A DNA stretch of 64,000 nt from Warburgia ugandensis. Lineage: Eukaryota > Streptophyta > Magnoliopsida > Canellales > Canellaceae. Both the position numbers and the translations under genes were made by a program. The notes below the pieces were generated by a model. The model saw only the letters and a list, made by a program, of their open reading frames with translations, searched no databases and was not told the DNA's origin. Location of the stretch: NCBI GenBank assembly GCA_035236585.1, contig CP141132.1, positions 51,091,880 through 51,155,879 of the forward strand. The letters are read 5' to 3'. Shown one piece after another: positions 37,874 to 50,087 of this stretch. Every line of letters begins with the position of its first letter. Positions within the stretch are counted from its first letter, which is position 1.

Positions 37874-38130
37874 TCAATAGCTGCTCATAGAGCGCATGTC
37901 TAAAGCATCATTGAAACCATAACCATCAAGGCTTATAGCTACATGTAGAGAGCTAGGCTAAAATATCCTTAAGGGCTTACAACTACAAGGCTAGCCTAAA
38001 AACATCTGCAAATCCATATCCATCAGGGCTTATAGCTACTCTTAGAGTGCTTGCCTAAATCATTAATGAAAACCATACACCTAGGGCTTAAAGTTGCTCA
38101 TAAAGCTTTTGCCTAGAATATCAATCACCA
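37874..38130 (+). repeat. Degenerate tandem repeat, units of about 45-60 bp
   Basis: Five imperfect units can be laid out, each built around 'GGGCTTATAGCTAC', then 'AGAG.GCTTGCCTAAA', then 'ATCA..GAAAACCATA'. A partial unit (ATCTATAGCCACTAGGGCG) stands directly left of the Athila array at 9,590-9,610, showing that the array entered this repeat. Confidence 0.7.
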
Positions 38131-40339
38131 AATCATTGCATGGGGATAAAATTGTTTTTTAATGCCTTATGTGAAACCGTTCAATCTAGTCATTTCCAAG
38201 GTATGAGAACCTTTTAAACTCATATTTTGAACAAGCAATGAAAACACATTTTCTAACATGCATTCATCATTCATTTGATAATGCACTTCAAGTTCCCTAA
38301 AGCATGCATCTAAAATCCACCTCAAAATATTTAATGCCCAAACATGCATGCTTAGTTGCATTGCTTACGACAAGTAGTTATGTTATTAAAGATAATGCAA
38401 CAATCTCATTCTTTTAATCATTAAACAATGCATCCAAAGCAATGATTATAAAGGACTAAAATTTAAACAATTATAAAAATACACATCACTAAGTGGACCA
38501 TTGTTAAACTAGTGGTAAAATCTTTATCAGTAATGATAAAATGAGTTATGGCCGTAGGCCATAGCACGTAGATATCTATCATGCTTGTCCATGGCATTTT
38601 GCGATCCTTCTTAAGCATGAATGTGAAGCATTTCATATGAATATTATCATTCCAAGTCATAGATACCAGTAGCAAATCTATTTTAAGAAATAGTAGTAAA
38701 AATAGGTTAAAATAACCTAGATTATGGCTAATAATAAAGCAATTTGTTATTTTCTCTCAGTTATGAAGACCTTAGGATTCTTTCCTTCAATTACCAATCA
38801 TAAGTACAAGTACTTTTTAACATATTAAGCTTTCTTCTACCTTGAGACCAATCATTAAATCATTCTTAAGATATTAGTTTCACAAGTATGACCACTTTTA
38901 GCTTGTTCTGTTGGTCTCCCTATAGTTCAAAAACTTTGTGAGGTATATTGCAATCATTTTTGGAGCTCTCATTTGCATTCTATGCTATTTGGGGCATTCC
39001 AGATGTTGTAGCATTGAGTTTACAGTTTCTTAAGTGTTAGTGCAATATATATAAAGTTCAACCATGTTTAAGGTATTTGCAATGTCCACTTGATTTAAGT
39101 GTACGTTTCAACCAAGGCGTACTGTCCTACCACTCTTTTGTTCTAATGTTATAATTAGGATAAACCAAGTATTGCAAGTTCTTTTCACATCTATAGCTAG
39201 TCCAAGGTAAATAATATGTTTCTAAGTATTTCTACATCATCTAAATATAACTACAGTAAGTTTCAGTCAAAGAGTGTAGTCTCTACTCTTTACTGTAAAT
39301 GACCCCCATTTCCTTTAACTTGGTACTCATATACTAAATGTTATTAAGTATAAGGATACTCATTTGATACAAATGATATCCATTTTTATTATGTTCTTAT
39401 CTAAGTTTAGGGGTAATCATAAATGATACCCATGTATTTATTATGTGTTCATCTAATTTCAATAATTATCTCTATCTAATATGCATGAATTATGATTCAA
39501 ATGTAACTAAACATATTATCATCCTTAAGCATTATAATGTCTATGAATAACAACAATTCCATAGACCATAGGTCTTGTATTCTTAAAGTTCCACCTACCT
39601 TCATGTAATGATCCATTCCTTCAGATCCTCCATGATTGACGTATGTAATCTGTAAATACATACATACTGCCATGATCTGTACAATTTTGGATAATCTTCT
39701 ATCTATATTCCTTATCTAATCTTGTCCTTTGATATAAAGGATCTAAATCTGTCTTATGTTCCTATCATCCATATAATCTATCTTCCTCAAATAGTATTTT
39801 ATCCTATTAATCAGTAGATTTGACGGATAGAATGGTCTTCTAACCTTTAAGATCTAAGTTTTTTCCTATCACTAAGTCTTTGTGTATCCATCTCCTTGAT
39901 CTTGATCTTCGATAGATCCTTTGATCAACAATCTATGCTTGTCGATAAAGATCAAGGGCCTAGATCTTCTATCATCTAGTTCTTCTTTGATCTAAGTTTA
40001 GTTATTTGTTCATCCCTAAGGAGGATGATCCTAGTTCTCTTCCTTGAATCATATTTGATCAAGGGTTTGGATTATCTAATCTAATGATTTAGATTTAATC
40101 TACAACATACATACTAAAAAACATGCATACTAAGTATAATACAATGTTATGATTCTTATTGTTCTTAATCATTCAAGAACCTATGGATCTTGTTTGATCA
40201 TTCTTATCTTACTTACAATTTGTTATTAAGATTAGATATTTTACTAACCTTTTATGCTCTTATTATTGTTATTCATACAATTAATGTTTTACTAGTTGAA
40301 GATAGCTTATTTCATCCTAAGTCTAGACTGCTCTTGTTA

Positions 40340-40760
40340 TTTCCAATTGACTAAGGTTTACTAGTTGAATGGTTGAACACGAAGTTGTTACTTCAATCCT
40401 CATGTAAGGAGGGGTTTAGACCTCACAAATGTTAGCAGAAGGTAGGGGAAGAGCGAGGCTATATTAGATAACCCCCTTAACCACCATGTTTAGCATTCAC
40501 TAGTGTGTCCTTAGCTCAACCTTTCATAAGGTTCCTATGCGCATTCTAACCCTAAGTACTCTTTCTAATTGATTTTAAATAAGTCCATGAACATTTAAAA
40601 TGTCATTAATGGAGTTTCATTATGCTTGTAATTTGGGCCAAGGAAATGATGTTACTTATATTATCCTACTAATTATAGCCCTTAATATCATTAAGTCCAT
40701 GTCATTCATTCCTTGTAAATGTCCTTCAACCCTATTTTTATTTAATTACATTTTCAGTGA
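40340..40760 (-). mobile_element. Athila-type leader fragment inside the Tekay-like LTR
   Basis: The phrase order TCCTCATGTAAGGAGG, TTTAGACCTCACA, 'TTAACCACCATG' and 'AAGGTTCCTATGCGC' parallels 59,700-59,860 (TCCTCATGTCAGGAGG, TTAGACCTCAATC, 'ACTATAACCATAG', 'AGGGTCCTATGAGC'). Those are the reverse complement of the leader in the plus-strand array. It is more diverged than the array copies. Edges are approximate. Confidence 0.55.
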
Positions 40761-42833
40761 ATTTTTCATAACATAAGCATTAAAGCATAAATAAATAAAT
40801 AAATATACAATTAAATCTACTAAGCAATAAAATACAATTATAATAACATTCAATAATTCAAATGAAAATCTAACATGGCATAACTACTCATCATGATCCA
40901 ATGGTCATGGTTGATTTCTATCTCTTTTAGGGTTTAGATCTTGATCTTTTCATTTTCATTTAGATATAATATATCTTATTAATGTGATTTCATCATTAGA
41001 TCATTGATGCATCTCATCAAATGATCTGATCCTTCTTGATCCAATCGCTCAAGAAGATCTTAAGTCATTTTATCTAATTTAAGGGCATAGATCTTAATCT
41101 ATCCCAAATCATCATCATCAAGTCCATCAATCCATATGATATTAACTTCATATCATCATCCAAATACATCCATATTGTCCAATCCTCCTTGATCAAATTG
41201 ATCAAGGAGATTACCATTCATTTTTATGGATTTTACTACTTTTAAGGCTAGATCTCTTAAGATATGGCAATTCAATTACATCCAACCCATTTACTTAAGT
41301 TATTATATATCATTATATCATCATCCAAACTAATTTGAATGGTTTGATCATCCCAGATCTTGTAGATCAAGGATGTTAGTACACTTATCTACTTAAATTC
41401 AGAACATTTAATGAATTGAACTTATGATTTTATTGGTTCAATTGTTTCTCCTCATCAAGAGGAATCCAACCCAACTATTCAATCTCAAATTGAAGTTAAA
41501 TTGAGATCATAATTTGGATTTTAAGATTTTAGCCCGTTTTAAGGGTTGATATTTGATCTTACTATTTTTGTTTAATTTCTTGATCTATAGATATATAAAT
41601 TTTACTATGATCATGATATTTAGGTTTTTGAGACCTCCTAAACCTATCTATCAATTCAGATTTCCATTTTAAAGTCATCTTGATCATGATCCAATACCAT
41701 TGGCATGGATTTTACTTATTACCATAAATAAATACTATTAAAAACACAAATCTTATGAGTTTAGTAACTTCTACAAGTGACAAGGAATCTATAGAGACTT
41801 TCAGATCTAAAATTAGAGCTATATTGAGCTCTTAATTGAAGAATTAAGATTTCAGTTAAAAATTGGACGGCTTAGATCTAATCTGGGAATACCGGGCTCA
41901 GATCTAATCAGTTCATGCACCACTTGGTAGCTGGCACATGAGCACATGCATAGGGTGCATCCACAAGGAGTCTCCATTGTGGTGGAATCTGATTTGTTGG
42001 GATTAGTTGAGATGGTCTGATTTGGACCGTCGGATCAACCTTTCTCCAGATCTCCTAAATCAGAAAATATCAAGGGCTAAGATTTCTTACCCTAAGGGTT
42101 TTTCTCCCTAGAAACTCATCCAATGGCTAAAAAAATGAGGAGATCTCAACCCTCCATGCCAGATCCATCATTTCCGATGGATCAATGGCCGGGGAAGATC
42201 TCTGGAGGCCGGAAAGCTTAAAGGAATTGCCAGAATGAAGGCAGGAAGGAGGAGGAGCACTTACTTGGGCCTACTGAAGATTAGGAATATTAGTGGGAAC
42301 CTTAGCTTTGTTGAAAACATATATAGACGGAGTTTTCTCCGTCGCCATTACTGGAAAATGTCGGGAATCATGGGGCAATTGTAGATCTTAATGTTCATAA
42401 TCTATCCAATGGTTTAAGATCAAGATTATCCGATTCGATTGGCTAGAATTAGATGGAGAACTTGCTAGAGATGGTGATTCACCGATGCTTGTTCTTTGTT
42501 TTGAAATTGTCGGTAATCCAGATGGTGGATCATTTAAATTTCACAGGGCTTTTGTAGATCTCCTTAGCCTGAACACATCTGACAGTAAAGATTGAAAACC
42601 AATGGTTAGAATTAGGGTTTCCAAGAAGAAACCCTAGTCCATCAGGGATGACACGTCACATCTCCAATGAGCCTGGAGTGCTGGGTGCGTCTACAGAGGC
42701 TCGTATAGAGAAAAAAAAACAAGAGGAGAAGAAGAGAGAATTGGGGGAGATGGGGAAGGCTTCTGAAACTGAGATTTTAGGTCATTGTAGGAGACCTCAT
42801 GGAGAACATTAAGAGAATTTTTGGGAATTTCAT

Positions 42834-42848
42834 GAGCTATTTATAGAG
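42834..42848 (-). promoter_or_regulatory. Candidate LTR TATA box
   Basis: On the minus strand CTCTATAAATAGCTC lies about 580 bases inside the TGTAAC start of the Tekay-like LTR, followed by a CT-rich leader-like stretch (42,800-42,700). Its position fits the U3/R border of such LTRs. Confidence 0.5.
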
Positions 42849-43422
42849 AGTTTTGAATTTTCCATGATTACTTGTAATTATCATGTTTGATTTCTTTTTA
42901 TTATTAAATTGTCTTTGGATTCCCACTACCACCTCCTTCCCCACTAGTAGCTGGTAGTGGTTTGACTCATGATTGTATGTTTTTTGGCCATTGGATCCCT
43001 TTGTGGGCCCCTTGTGGGCCCCACGAAAGTGTGAAAAGACCATTTTGCCCTTTTATGGAAAAAATTTGTTTTATTCTCACGGACTTGGAATTGAGCGTAC
43101 TTAGTGGCGTTGGATTCGTATTTTTGAGTACATTCCAAATTTTGATGTATTAGGTCTCGGTTATTAGTAAAATTATCATTTTACCCTTTTATTCATAAAA
43201 ATGGAGAAAAATAAGGATTTTTCATCTGAACTCAGAATTTGACGTACTCACAGTTATTTTGATCGATTTTTTGAGTACATTACAAATATCCAAGTTTTAA
43301 GTCTTAATTTAATTTTTATAAAAATAAAATTCCTAAAACTCAAAGTTCCAGTTCCACTTTTAAAATTTTAACTTTTAAATTTTAATAATTCAATTATATT
43401 CATAAAAATTGGGGTTGTTACA

Positions 43423-43652
43423 CCAACAGTCACAATATTGTCCACTTTGGGTGCCTATACACTCCTCAAGGCTTTGTTCTTCCCTAATTTTCTGGGAAAA
43501 ATGGGTTGTGACCATTTGAGTTTCCCAAACTCTTATAAATAGCCCAGTTTCCTCTTCCCAGGCGATGTGGGACTAAATCCTTGTCCTTCACCCTAGCTTA
43601 GAAGCCTGCCAGCCTTCTTTTTGGCCCACCCTCATTGGACCAAGGCTTCACA
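43423..43652 (-). mobile_element. TRIM 3' LTR (left copy, lacking its outer end)
   Basis: Matches 47,927-48,158 closely: CCAACAGTCACAATATTGT, then CAAACTCTTATAAATAGCCC, GATGTGGGACTAA and AAGGCTTCACA. The first 16 or so bases of the full LTR are replaced by the end of the Tekay-like LTR at 43,422. Orientation is minus, from the positions of the primer site and polypurine tract. Confidence 0.75.
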
Positions 43653-43664
43653 TCTTCCCCCCTT
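43653..43664 (-). other. Polypurine tract of the TRIM
   Basis: On the minus strand AAGGGGGGAAGA directly precedes the TGTGAAGCC start of the 3' LTR, the expected place for second-strand priming. Confidence 0.75.
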
Positions 43665-43703
43665 AGGGAACATGCATCCCTGTGTGGTCTCAACCACCGA
43701 GCG
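43665..43703 (-). mobile_element. TRIM internal region, left part
   Basis: A short non-coding stretch up to GAGCG at 43,699-43,703. It resumes after the solo LTR at 47,855. Without the insertion the internal region would be only about 95 bases including the primer site, which is why this is called a TRIM. Confidence 0.7.
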
Positions 43704-45108
43704 TGTGACACCCCGAGTTTTTCATGAATTTTTTTTGCATTTATTTTCAAAAGGTGGCATGCCTCTAATTTTAAAATTCAAAAATAGCGAAAGATGATTT
43801 TCTTTGAAATTCATTTTTCCAAAACCCTAGGTATCACTTCAACTCCCATACTATAAATAATATAGTTTTTATAAAAGATAGATATACATTTTATGAAACT
43901 TCCAGGACTCATTTAGTGGTTCACATACATAGTCCCTATAATCATTATATTAAATGTCCAATCAGCATCATCCAAATCCCTAACTACACAATAAAAACTT
44001 TAACAAAACATATACCTAAGCATGGAAGTATAACTGTTGATCTCCTCTTGCTTGTGTATGTCTTCTCCTGTTTGTCTATATCTAAGATATTATAAACATG
44101 AAACATTTACAATATCTTAGCAAGCTATGCTTAGTAGCGGAGATTTAAGAAAACATGTTAATTATATATGAATTAAGCAATTTGCATCAATTGGAATATT
44201 CAATTATCCGCAAGCCATTGATAAAGTACCTCTTTATAATTCTTTTTCATCATATGAATATAAAAATCCTACTTTAGAGATTACACTTTACATAATATAT
44301 ATAATCCATTGGTATTTTAAATATTTATCATTATCATTTTCCATATGATACCATACTCTGCATAATAAATCTACCCATTCATTTCCCCATAGGAAAACTT
44401 TTATAAAACTACGCCCTCTAAATACATACATTCAGGACTATATCATATATATATATATTGAAATTGTTAAAAAGCCATACAAAGTTATGAACATAGTTCA
44501 TAGGTTTTGTAACTTCTATTCCCAGACTATACTGGGTCTCATCAATATACCCCTTACCATACGGGGTTCAAAAAAAAAACTCTAGCCATTGTTGGCAAAA
44601 CAATATGAGGCTTATCATCATGCCATATCATATAAGGCCTCTCATAGTGCCGTCATACACACATGTTCCATGGAAAAGGTGCACAACAGATACAATAGTC
44701 CTCTTTGGGTCCCTTACATCTGCCTCGCCAGCGTCTTTTGGCAACCTTCAAGGATAGACACCATAGTGCATTAAATATAAGGACTGCTATGCCACTGTCT
44801 CAATTCGTACAGCGCCTGGATAATTGTATAATAATCCATTGATACCAACTGTGGAAATAACAAAGCCCATGTCCGCATGGAGGGGACCATGGCTGTCACA
44901 GTGGGGGCTTTCCCATGAATGCCCCACCCGACATTTAGCCTCTAATAGGGCATAGTATCATTATATAATAAATTTCGAAGAGCGGGTGGCCAAACCCTAC
45001 AACTCTCCTAGCATAGTATCCTTAGGCTTATGCCTGTCTAAATCAAAACTCTTAGGCACCACACCTGGATGTAAAATAATAATACACATGCATCTTGCCT
45101 GTCCATAA

Positions 45109-45127
45109 TATATATATATATATATAT
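45109..45127 (+). repeat. (AT)n microsatellite, short
   Basis: About nine AT units inside the Tekay-like solo LTR. Confidence 0.9.
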
Positions 45128-46153
45128 AAATGAATATTTTATCATAATCTTAACATCCTCACTTATTAGGTGATCATCCACCAAGGATGTAATGTAAAAT
45201 CCTATACTCATGCATCACATATAACGTAATGGTACCCATGTACCATAAATATCTTTTATCACAATAACCGTTATGATATTTTTAAGAACAGATCATGTGT
45301 ATCCAATAATGTCACAAGTAGGTGTCAATTATAAGCATGTCATTCACATATCATTTCAAGTTACCAACTTTATCATTCACAAGTAATCATTCTCATAATC
45401 ACATATGTATGAAATGCACAATTTAAATAACATAATGTTTATCATAAGTTATAAGATCATATTTGAAACATGCATCTTAATATTAAGACATGCTTTCTTA
45501 ATTCTCCACCTACCTCGCTTGGCGAGTTCATCCATTGTCCATTAGCTGATTGACGACGTTCGTAGTCTCTAAGATCCATGTTTTTCTCCTTGAATAGGTG
45601 ATGAGGAAGACACATTCTTCTCATCTTGTTTTCTTTCTTTTGGTGCCTCAACAGCAATTGTAACTGTGTTCGATGCTTGCAAATTCTACCCAGTTTCACC
45701 TCTAGCTTGAATTGGAAGCTCAGCCTTCCTCTTGTTCTTGCTCAAACTCTTCTTGTAATTGGTCATGAACCTATCAAGCTCCCATAGTGTCTCAGCATCA
45801 AAGCTATTAATGTCCACCTCAATCTCATCATCGTGCTAACTAAGGTACAATCCTATGGAACACTTCTCTATTGTACTTTTCCTATTTCCATATCATATAA
45901 GTAGGGGGCTTGCTTTCTGCTCTTCATCACTTCTTACAATGTCTGCCTTCATATATCAAGAATCCAATCTCCATGGCTGCTACTTTGGTGGGAGATTATA
46001 GCGCAACATATGTAGGAGATGCTAACACTCAATCATCCTAGATACATATCCCACCAATAAGAAGATTTTTCTTGTTTAGTGGGTATTGATTATTTCGTTG
46101 AGTGCTTTATCTTAACAAAACATATAGTACCGGTAATGCTTTTTTCAACCATA

Positions 46154-46155
<2 letters not shown>

Positions 46156-46199
<44 letters not shown>
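46156..46199 (+). repeat. (TA)n microsatellite
   Basis: About 22 uninterrupted TA units inside the Tekay-like solo LTR. Confidence 0.95.
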
Positions 46200-46201
<2 letters not shown>

Positions 46202-47407
46202 CCTTGTCTTTTTCACCTTTCCCATTGCCATATCCTATAAGTACTGACCTTTGTTTCTACTCTTTATTTCACTCCTAACTAATATTTTCCTTCTCATAAC
46301 CAGAATCAAATCTATAGACCCAAAACAACATAATAAGCATCACCACAACAAAACTTTACCATTTAACAATGAGGCCAAGGCTCATTCATGTAAAATGGAT
46401 AGGAAAAATATATATAATTTTCTTCATGAACTAAATATGGTCTATTGATTTTATAAGAATCAACAAGTAGAACTTCACATATTTCAAACCTTTCATTCAA
46501 TCCCATGATCAAAATGGAAAGCTTTCTCTTTGCTTGCCAATCCAACAACGACAAAAATCCAATTTTCTTTGACTGTTATCCAAAAATTTCTTCTATCGCT
46601 GAAACCCTCTCACCATCTCTCTATGCTTCCTCCTCGGTTCTACTTTCAATGCCTTAATTGCCTATTACCTTGCCATTTGTTTTGATCATTGCTATAGCTT
46701 CATGAATTCCCATGTTACGGGAATCATAATCCCACATCCATGGCCACCTCTGTCCAACCTGCCTATTAGATCTCGGCCCCAGCCAGCGAGATATTTTTCT
46801 TGACTTTACCACGAGCCAATGTTGATGCTACTACATGCCATACATGTACTGTAGTCTCGATCATTCATCTGCATCAAGATCCACAGATCTGAAAATGGGC
46901 GCTGGTGGTCAACAACCCTAGTTTGGCCACTGCTTGGGGATTCTTGGAACAAAACCCAATAGAGGAAACCAAGGGATAGGGAATGGTTGATTTGCGATAG
47001 TCACCGTACTTGTAGAAACCTAAATGGGGAAGAAAAGAATGGGGAAAGAGGAGGCTATGTGCATGGGGAGGTTGGAGAAGGTTTTCTATGCTTGATAACA
47101 AATCATACGATCTATTTTTGGAAAACCACTAAGGAAGGGGGTTTTCCAAGTAGGAGAGGAACAAGGTCTCACCGGTAAGGAGATCTGATCAGTTGTAGGT
47201 AAGAGGGGGGAAAAGGGTACAACGTTGGTTCCAGTGGGGAATCAAATGAAGAAGATGGAAGGGTTTTGGCTATGATTCTAGTCATCGGTGGAAACTGAAT
47301 AAGACAAGGGAGAGAGAGGAGCTCGCCAGTAGGAGATCCGAGCAAAGGGAAGCTCGCTGTGCCGATGGAAGATCAAAGCAGGGCAAAAGCCCTAGGTTTT
47401 GCGCTGG

Positions 47408-47546
<139 letters not shown>

Positions 47547-47854
47547 CCCGACATTTCATCGGTTTTGCAACGTGAGGGGGTGGGGGTGCTGATATCAATT
47601 TGGCCTCCTCCCATTAAGTTGTGTGCTTAGTGTTTTTATTTAATTATATATTTTAATTACCATATTGCCCCTGACTTCAAAGGCCCATAACTTCTTCATA
47701 CGGACTTTGTTTTTAGCGCTCTTTGGCTCGTTGGATTCCATTTTCCGAGCACTATCTAATGGTTTCAGTTTTAGTTCCATACCTCTATAAAAATATATAC
47801 CCCTTGAAAACACATAACTTGATCATGGAATAGTGAAATTTTGGGGTTGTTACA

Positions 47855-47910
47855 GAGTGTCCATGTGTAGTTAGCCATCACACCCGAGGGGAATTGGCTC
47901 TGATACCATT
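47855..47910 (-). mobile_element. TRIM internal region, right part, with Met-tRNA primer site
   Basis: Resumes after the solo LTR. At 47,896-47,908 the minus strand reads TGGTATCAGAGCC, the standard primer site complementary to the 3' end of initiator Met-tRNA, two bases from the 5' LTR. This fixes the element's orientation as minus. Confidence 0.8.
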
Positions 47911-48158
47911 TGTAACACCTCGAGGTTCCAACAATCACAATATTGTTCACTTTGGGGCTCCTATACACCCCTAATGGCTTTGTTCTTCCCTAGTTTCCTA
48001 GGAAAAATGTGTTGTGACTGTTAAAGTTCCCCAAACTCTTATAAATAGCCCAATTTCCTCTCCCCAGGTGATGTGGGACTAACTCTTTGTCCTTCACTCT
48101 AGCCTAGAAGCCTGTCAGCCTTCTTTTTGGCCTACCCTCATCGTCCCAAGGCTTCACA
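47911..48158 (-). mobile_element. TRIM 5' LTR (right copy, complete)
   Basis: 248 bases running TGTAACACC... to ...GGCTTCACA on the plus strand, so TG...CA on the minus strand. It holds CACAATATTGT, CTTATAAATAGCCC and GATGTGGGACTAA, phrases common to a widespread plant short-LTR repeat. The flank on the right is CCATC. The other flank is lost. Confidence 0.8.
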
Positions 48159-48199
48159 CCATCAAAGGCTGAACCATCTTAGACCACATTGCATAACAC

Positions 48200-48734
48200 C
48201 CCATCATTAATCATTCCCATGTCATTGAAAAATACCCTGATGAAGAAACCATTGAAAAATGGAAAATCCATACTAACCATTACCCGCCAAACTTCACTAG
48301 AATGATCGATCCAAAAGTCAACTTATCCTACCCAACTAGCATCTACCTCATCCTCACCAAACCCTTCAACTCTAGAAAACCTTGGAAATGATACATAGAG
48401 AATTTGGTTTTAAAAATCATCCAAAACTGTTTAACATGGAGTAGGGGTACTTCTCTCCTCTCCCCAAGGGGTATGCCACCCACTAGCTCACAAGTTGCTT
48501 TACTTTTGCACCAAGGACATGGCTGAATATGAGGCATACATAACAAAGTTAGAGCAACACTTGTTCTTATTGCAAAGAAGATTATGGTTCATGGGGCATA
48601 GCCTTAATTGTCAACCAAGAAATAGGATAGTGGTAGATTAGAGAAGAGAAGTTGTTCCCATACATTGACCATTTGCAACAGCCATACTAGAAGTTTGATT
48701 AGATCTTGTTTTGGCATATCTTGAGAGAACTGTT
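48200..48734 (+). pseudogene. pol: Tat/Ogre-type RNase H fragment (fossil)
   Basis: On the plus strand SPQGVCHPLAHKLL and CTKDMAEYEAYITKLEQHL lie near 48,460-48,560, followed by LFPYIDHLQQPY and FWHIL near 48,650-48,720. They follow the second RNase H of Tat-lineage Gypsy pol ('SP.G....A.KL.F.CTNN.AEYEAC..GL', 'L.PY..YL..L...F..I.F.HIPR'). Sequence further left (DEETIEKWKIH near 48,240) fits the approach to that domain. The fragment is cut by the LINE at 48,735 and I see no clear continuation after 50,234. Broken several times. Confidence 0.6.
48721..48734 (+). repeat. LINE target-site duplication, left copy
   Basis: TTGAGAGAACTGTT, identical to 50,220-50,233. These 14 bases flank the LINE exactly. 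Confidence 0.88.
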
Positions 48735-48762
48735 CATCATCATCATCATCAAGACCTTATCC

Positions 48763-50087
48763 CAATTAGGGGTCGGCCACATGAATCTTATTCCTCCATT
48801 CCACTCTATTAAATACCATGGCTTCATTTAGTCCCAAAGTTTTTAAATCTTTCCTCACCACTTCTATCCACGTTCTTTTGGGCCTTCCCCTTGCCCTTTT
48901 AGAACCTTCAACTTGTATTGCCTCACTCCTTCTAACTGGTGCCGTTGTTGGCCTCCTTTGAACATGTCCAAACCATCTAAGTCTAATCTCCCTCATCTTG
49001 TTACCTATTGGTGCTATCCCTAAATTTCTTCTAATATTTTCATTTCTAATTCTATCCTTTCTTGTCTTACCACTCATCCATCTCAACATCCTCATTTCTG
49101 CAACACTCAGCCTATGAGTATGATGTTCCTTAACCGCCCAACACTCGATCCATAGAGCATGGCCGGCCTTATAGCCATCCTATAGAATTTTCCCTTTAGT
49201 TTGAGTGGCACCCGCCGATCACATAAAACCCCGATGCACATCTCCATTTGTTCCAACCCGCTTGGATTCTCTCGGGTAACCTCCCTCTCAATCTCTCCAC
49301 TCTCATGGATCAATGATCCTAAGTATCAGTGGTCTCTCATGGGGACCTCTTGGTTATCAATCTTGACTGGTGCTCCACTCCTACTCTCCTTGCTAAAATT
49401 ACATTCCATATATTCTGTCTTAGTTCGGCTAATTTTAAATCCTTTCGATTCTACTGCTTCTCTCCATAGCTCTAGCTTTATGTTGACACCCTCCCTTGTC
49501 TCATCAAGTAGGACTATATCGTCTGTAAATAGCATGCACCAGGGAATCTCCTCATGCAGATGTTTTGTTAACTCATCCATAACTAATGTGAAAAGGTATG
49601 GCCTTAATGCCGATCCTTGGTGCAATCCGACAGTGACAGGAAAATCACCAGTCACGCCACTAGTGGTCTTAACATTTGTTACTGCTCCCTCATACATATC
49701 TTTAATTATGTCTATATACCCCTGAGAAACCCCTTTAACACCTAACACCCTCCATATTAACTCTCTAGGGACTCTATCATAAGCCTTCTCTAAGTCAATA
49801 AAGACCATGTGTAGGTCTTTTCTCCTCTCCCTATATTTCTCTACTAATTGTCTTAGTAAGAAAATAGCTTCCATGGTAGACCTCCCAGGCATGAAACCAA
49901 ACTGATTCTCCGATACACTTGTTTCATGTCGTAGCCTCTTCTCAATGACTCTTTCAAAAAGTTTCATGGTGTGGCTCATAAGTTTGATCCCTCGATAATT
50001 AGTGCAGCTCTGAATGTCTCCTTTATTCTTATAGATTGGTACAATAGAGCTTTTCCTCCACTCATCAGGCATTTTCTTTGATTTTAT
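48763..50087 (-). pseudogene. RTE LINE ORF2, reverse transcriptase and C-terminal domain
   Basis: Minus strand. RT blocks read MPDEWRKSSIVPIYKNKGD, NYRGIKLMSHTMKLFE, ENQFGFMPGRSTMEAIFLL, VFIDLEKAYDRVPRELIW, GLHQGSALRPYLF and, at the catalytic site, LFTDDIVLLDE (family usually F/YADD). The C-terminal part reads GVLCDRRVPLKLKGKFYR, MRMLRWMSGKTRKDRIRNE, IRLRWFGHVQRRP and ends KIHVADP with a normal stop. This is the plant RTE pattern. The protein nicks the target and copies its RNA into the site. In-frame stop at 49,326-49,328 (CGA to TGA type, before YLGSL) and one single-base loss near 49,150 (in the GTECWAV-equivalent), otherwise open. The endonuclease and start are missing through 5' truncation. 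Confidence 0.9.

Larger units (their letters stand above)
37874..43422 (-). mobile_element. Tekay/Del-like LTR, right (promoter-side) part
   Basis: Continuation of 7,593-9,614. It ends GGGGTTGTTACA at 43,422, the typical complement of a TGTAACAACCCC LTR start. Landmarks include a 'GTACTGTCCTACCACTCT' phrase near 39,120, a 'CCACCTACC' block near 39,590, a TATA-like site at 42,834-42,848 and the 'GTGGCGTTGGATTCG...GTACATTCC' block near 43,105. A scrap of Athila-type leader lies inside at about 40,340-40,760. The total LTR length (about 7.5 kb excluding the array) is longer than its relatives, so further unseen insertions are likely. Confidence 0.5.

Noticed and set aside
38131-42833. Search for a host gene in the long non-coding stretch
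   Set aside because: Only short open frames, no splice-linked domains, and the landmarks of a Tekay-like LTR throughout.
47896-47908. Possible Met-tRNA gene fragment
   Set aside because: Only the 13 bases of a primer-binding site match, in the expected place beside an LTR. No cloverleaf sequence surrounds it.
49201-49725. 174-codon plus-strand open frame
   Set aside because: Antisense to the well-supported RTE LINE reverse transcriptase. A shadow frame.
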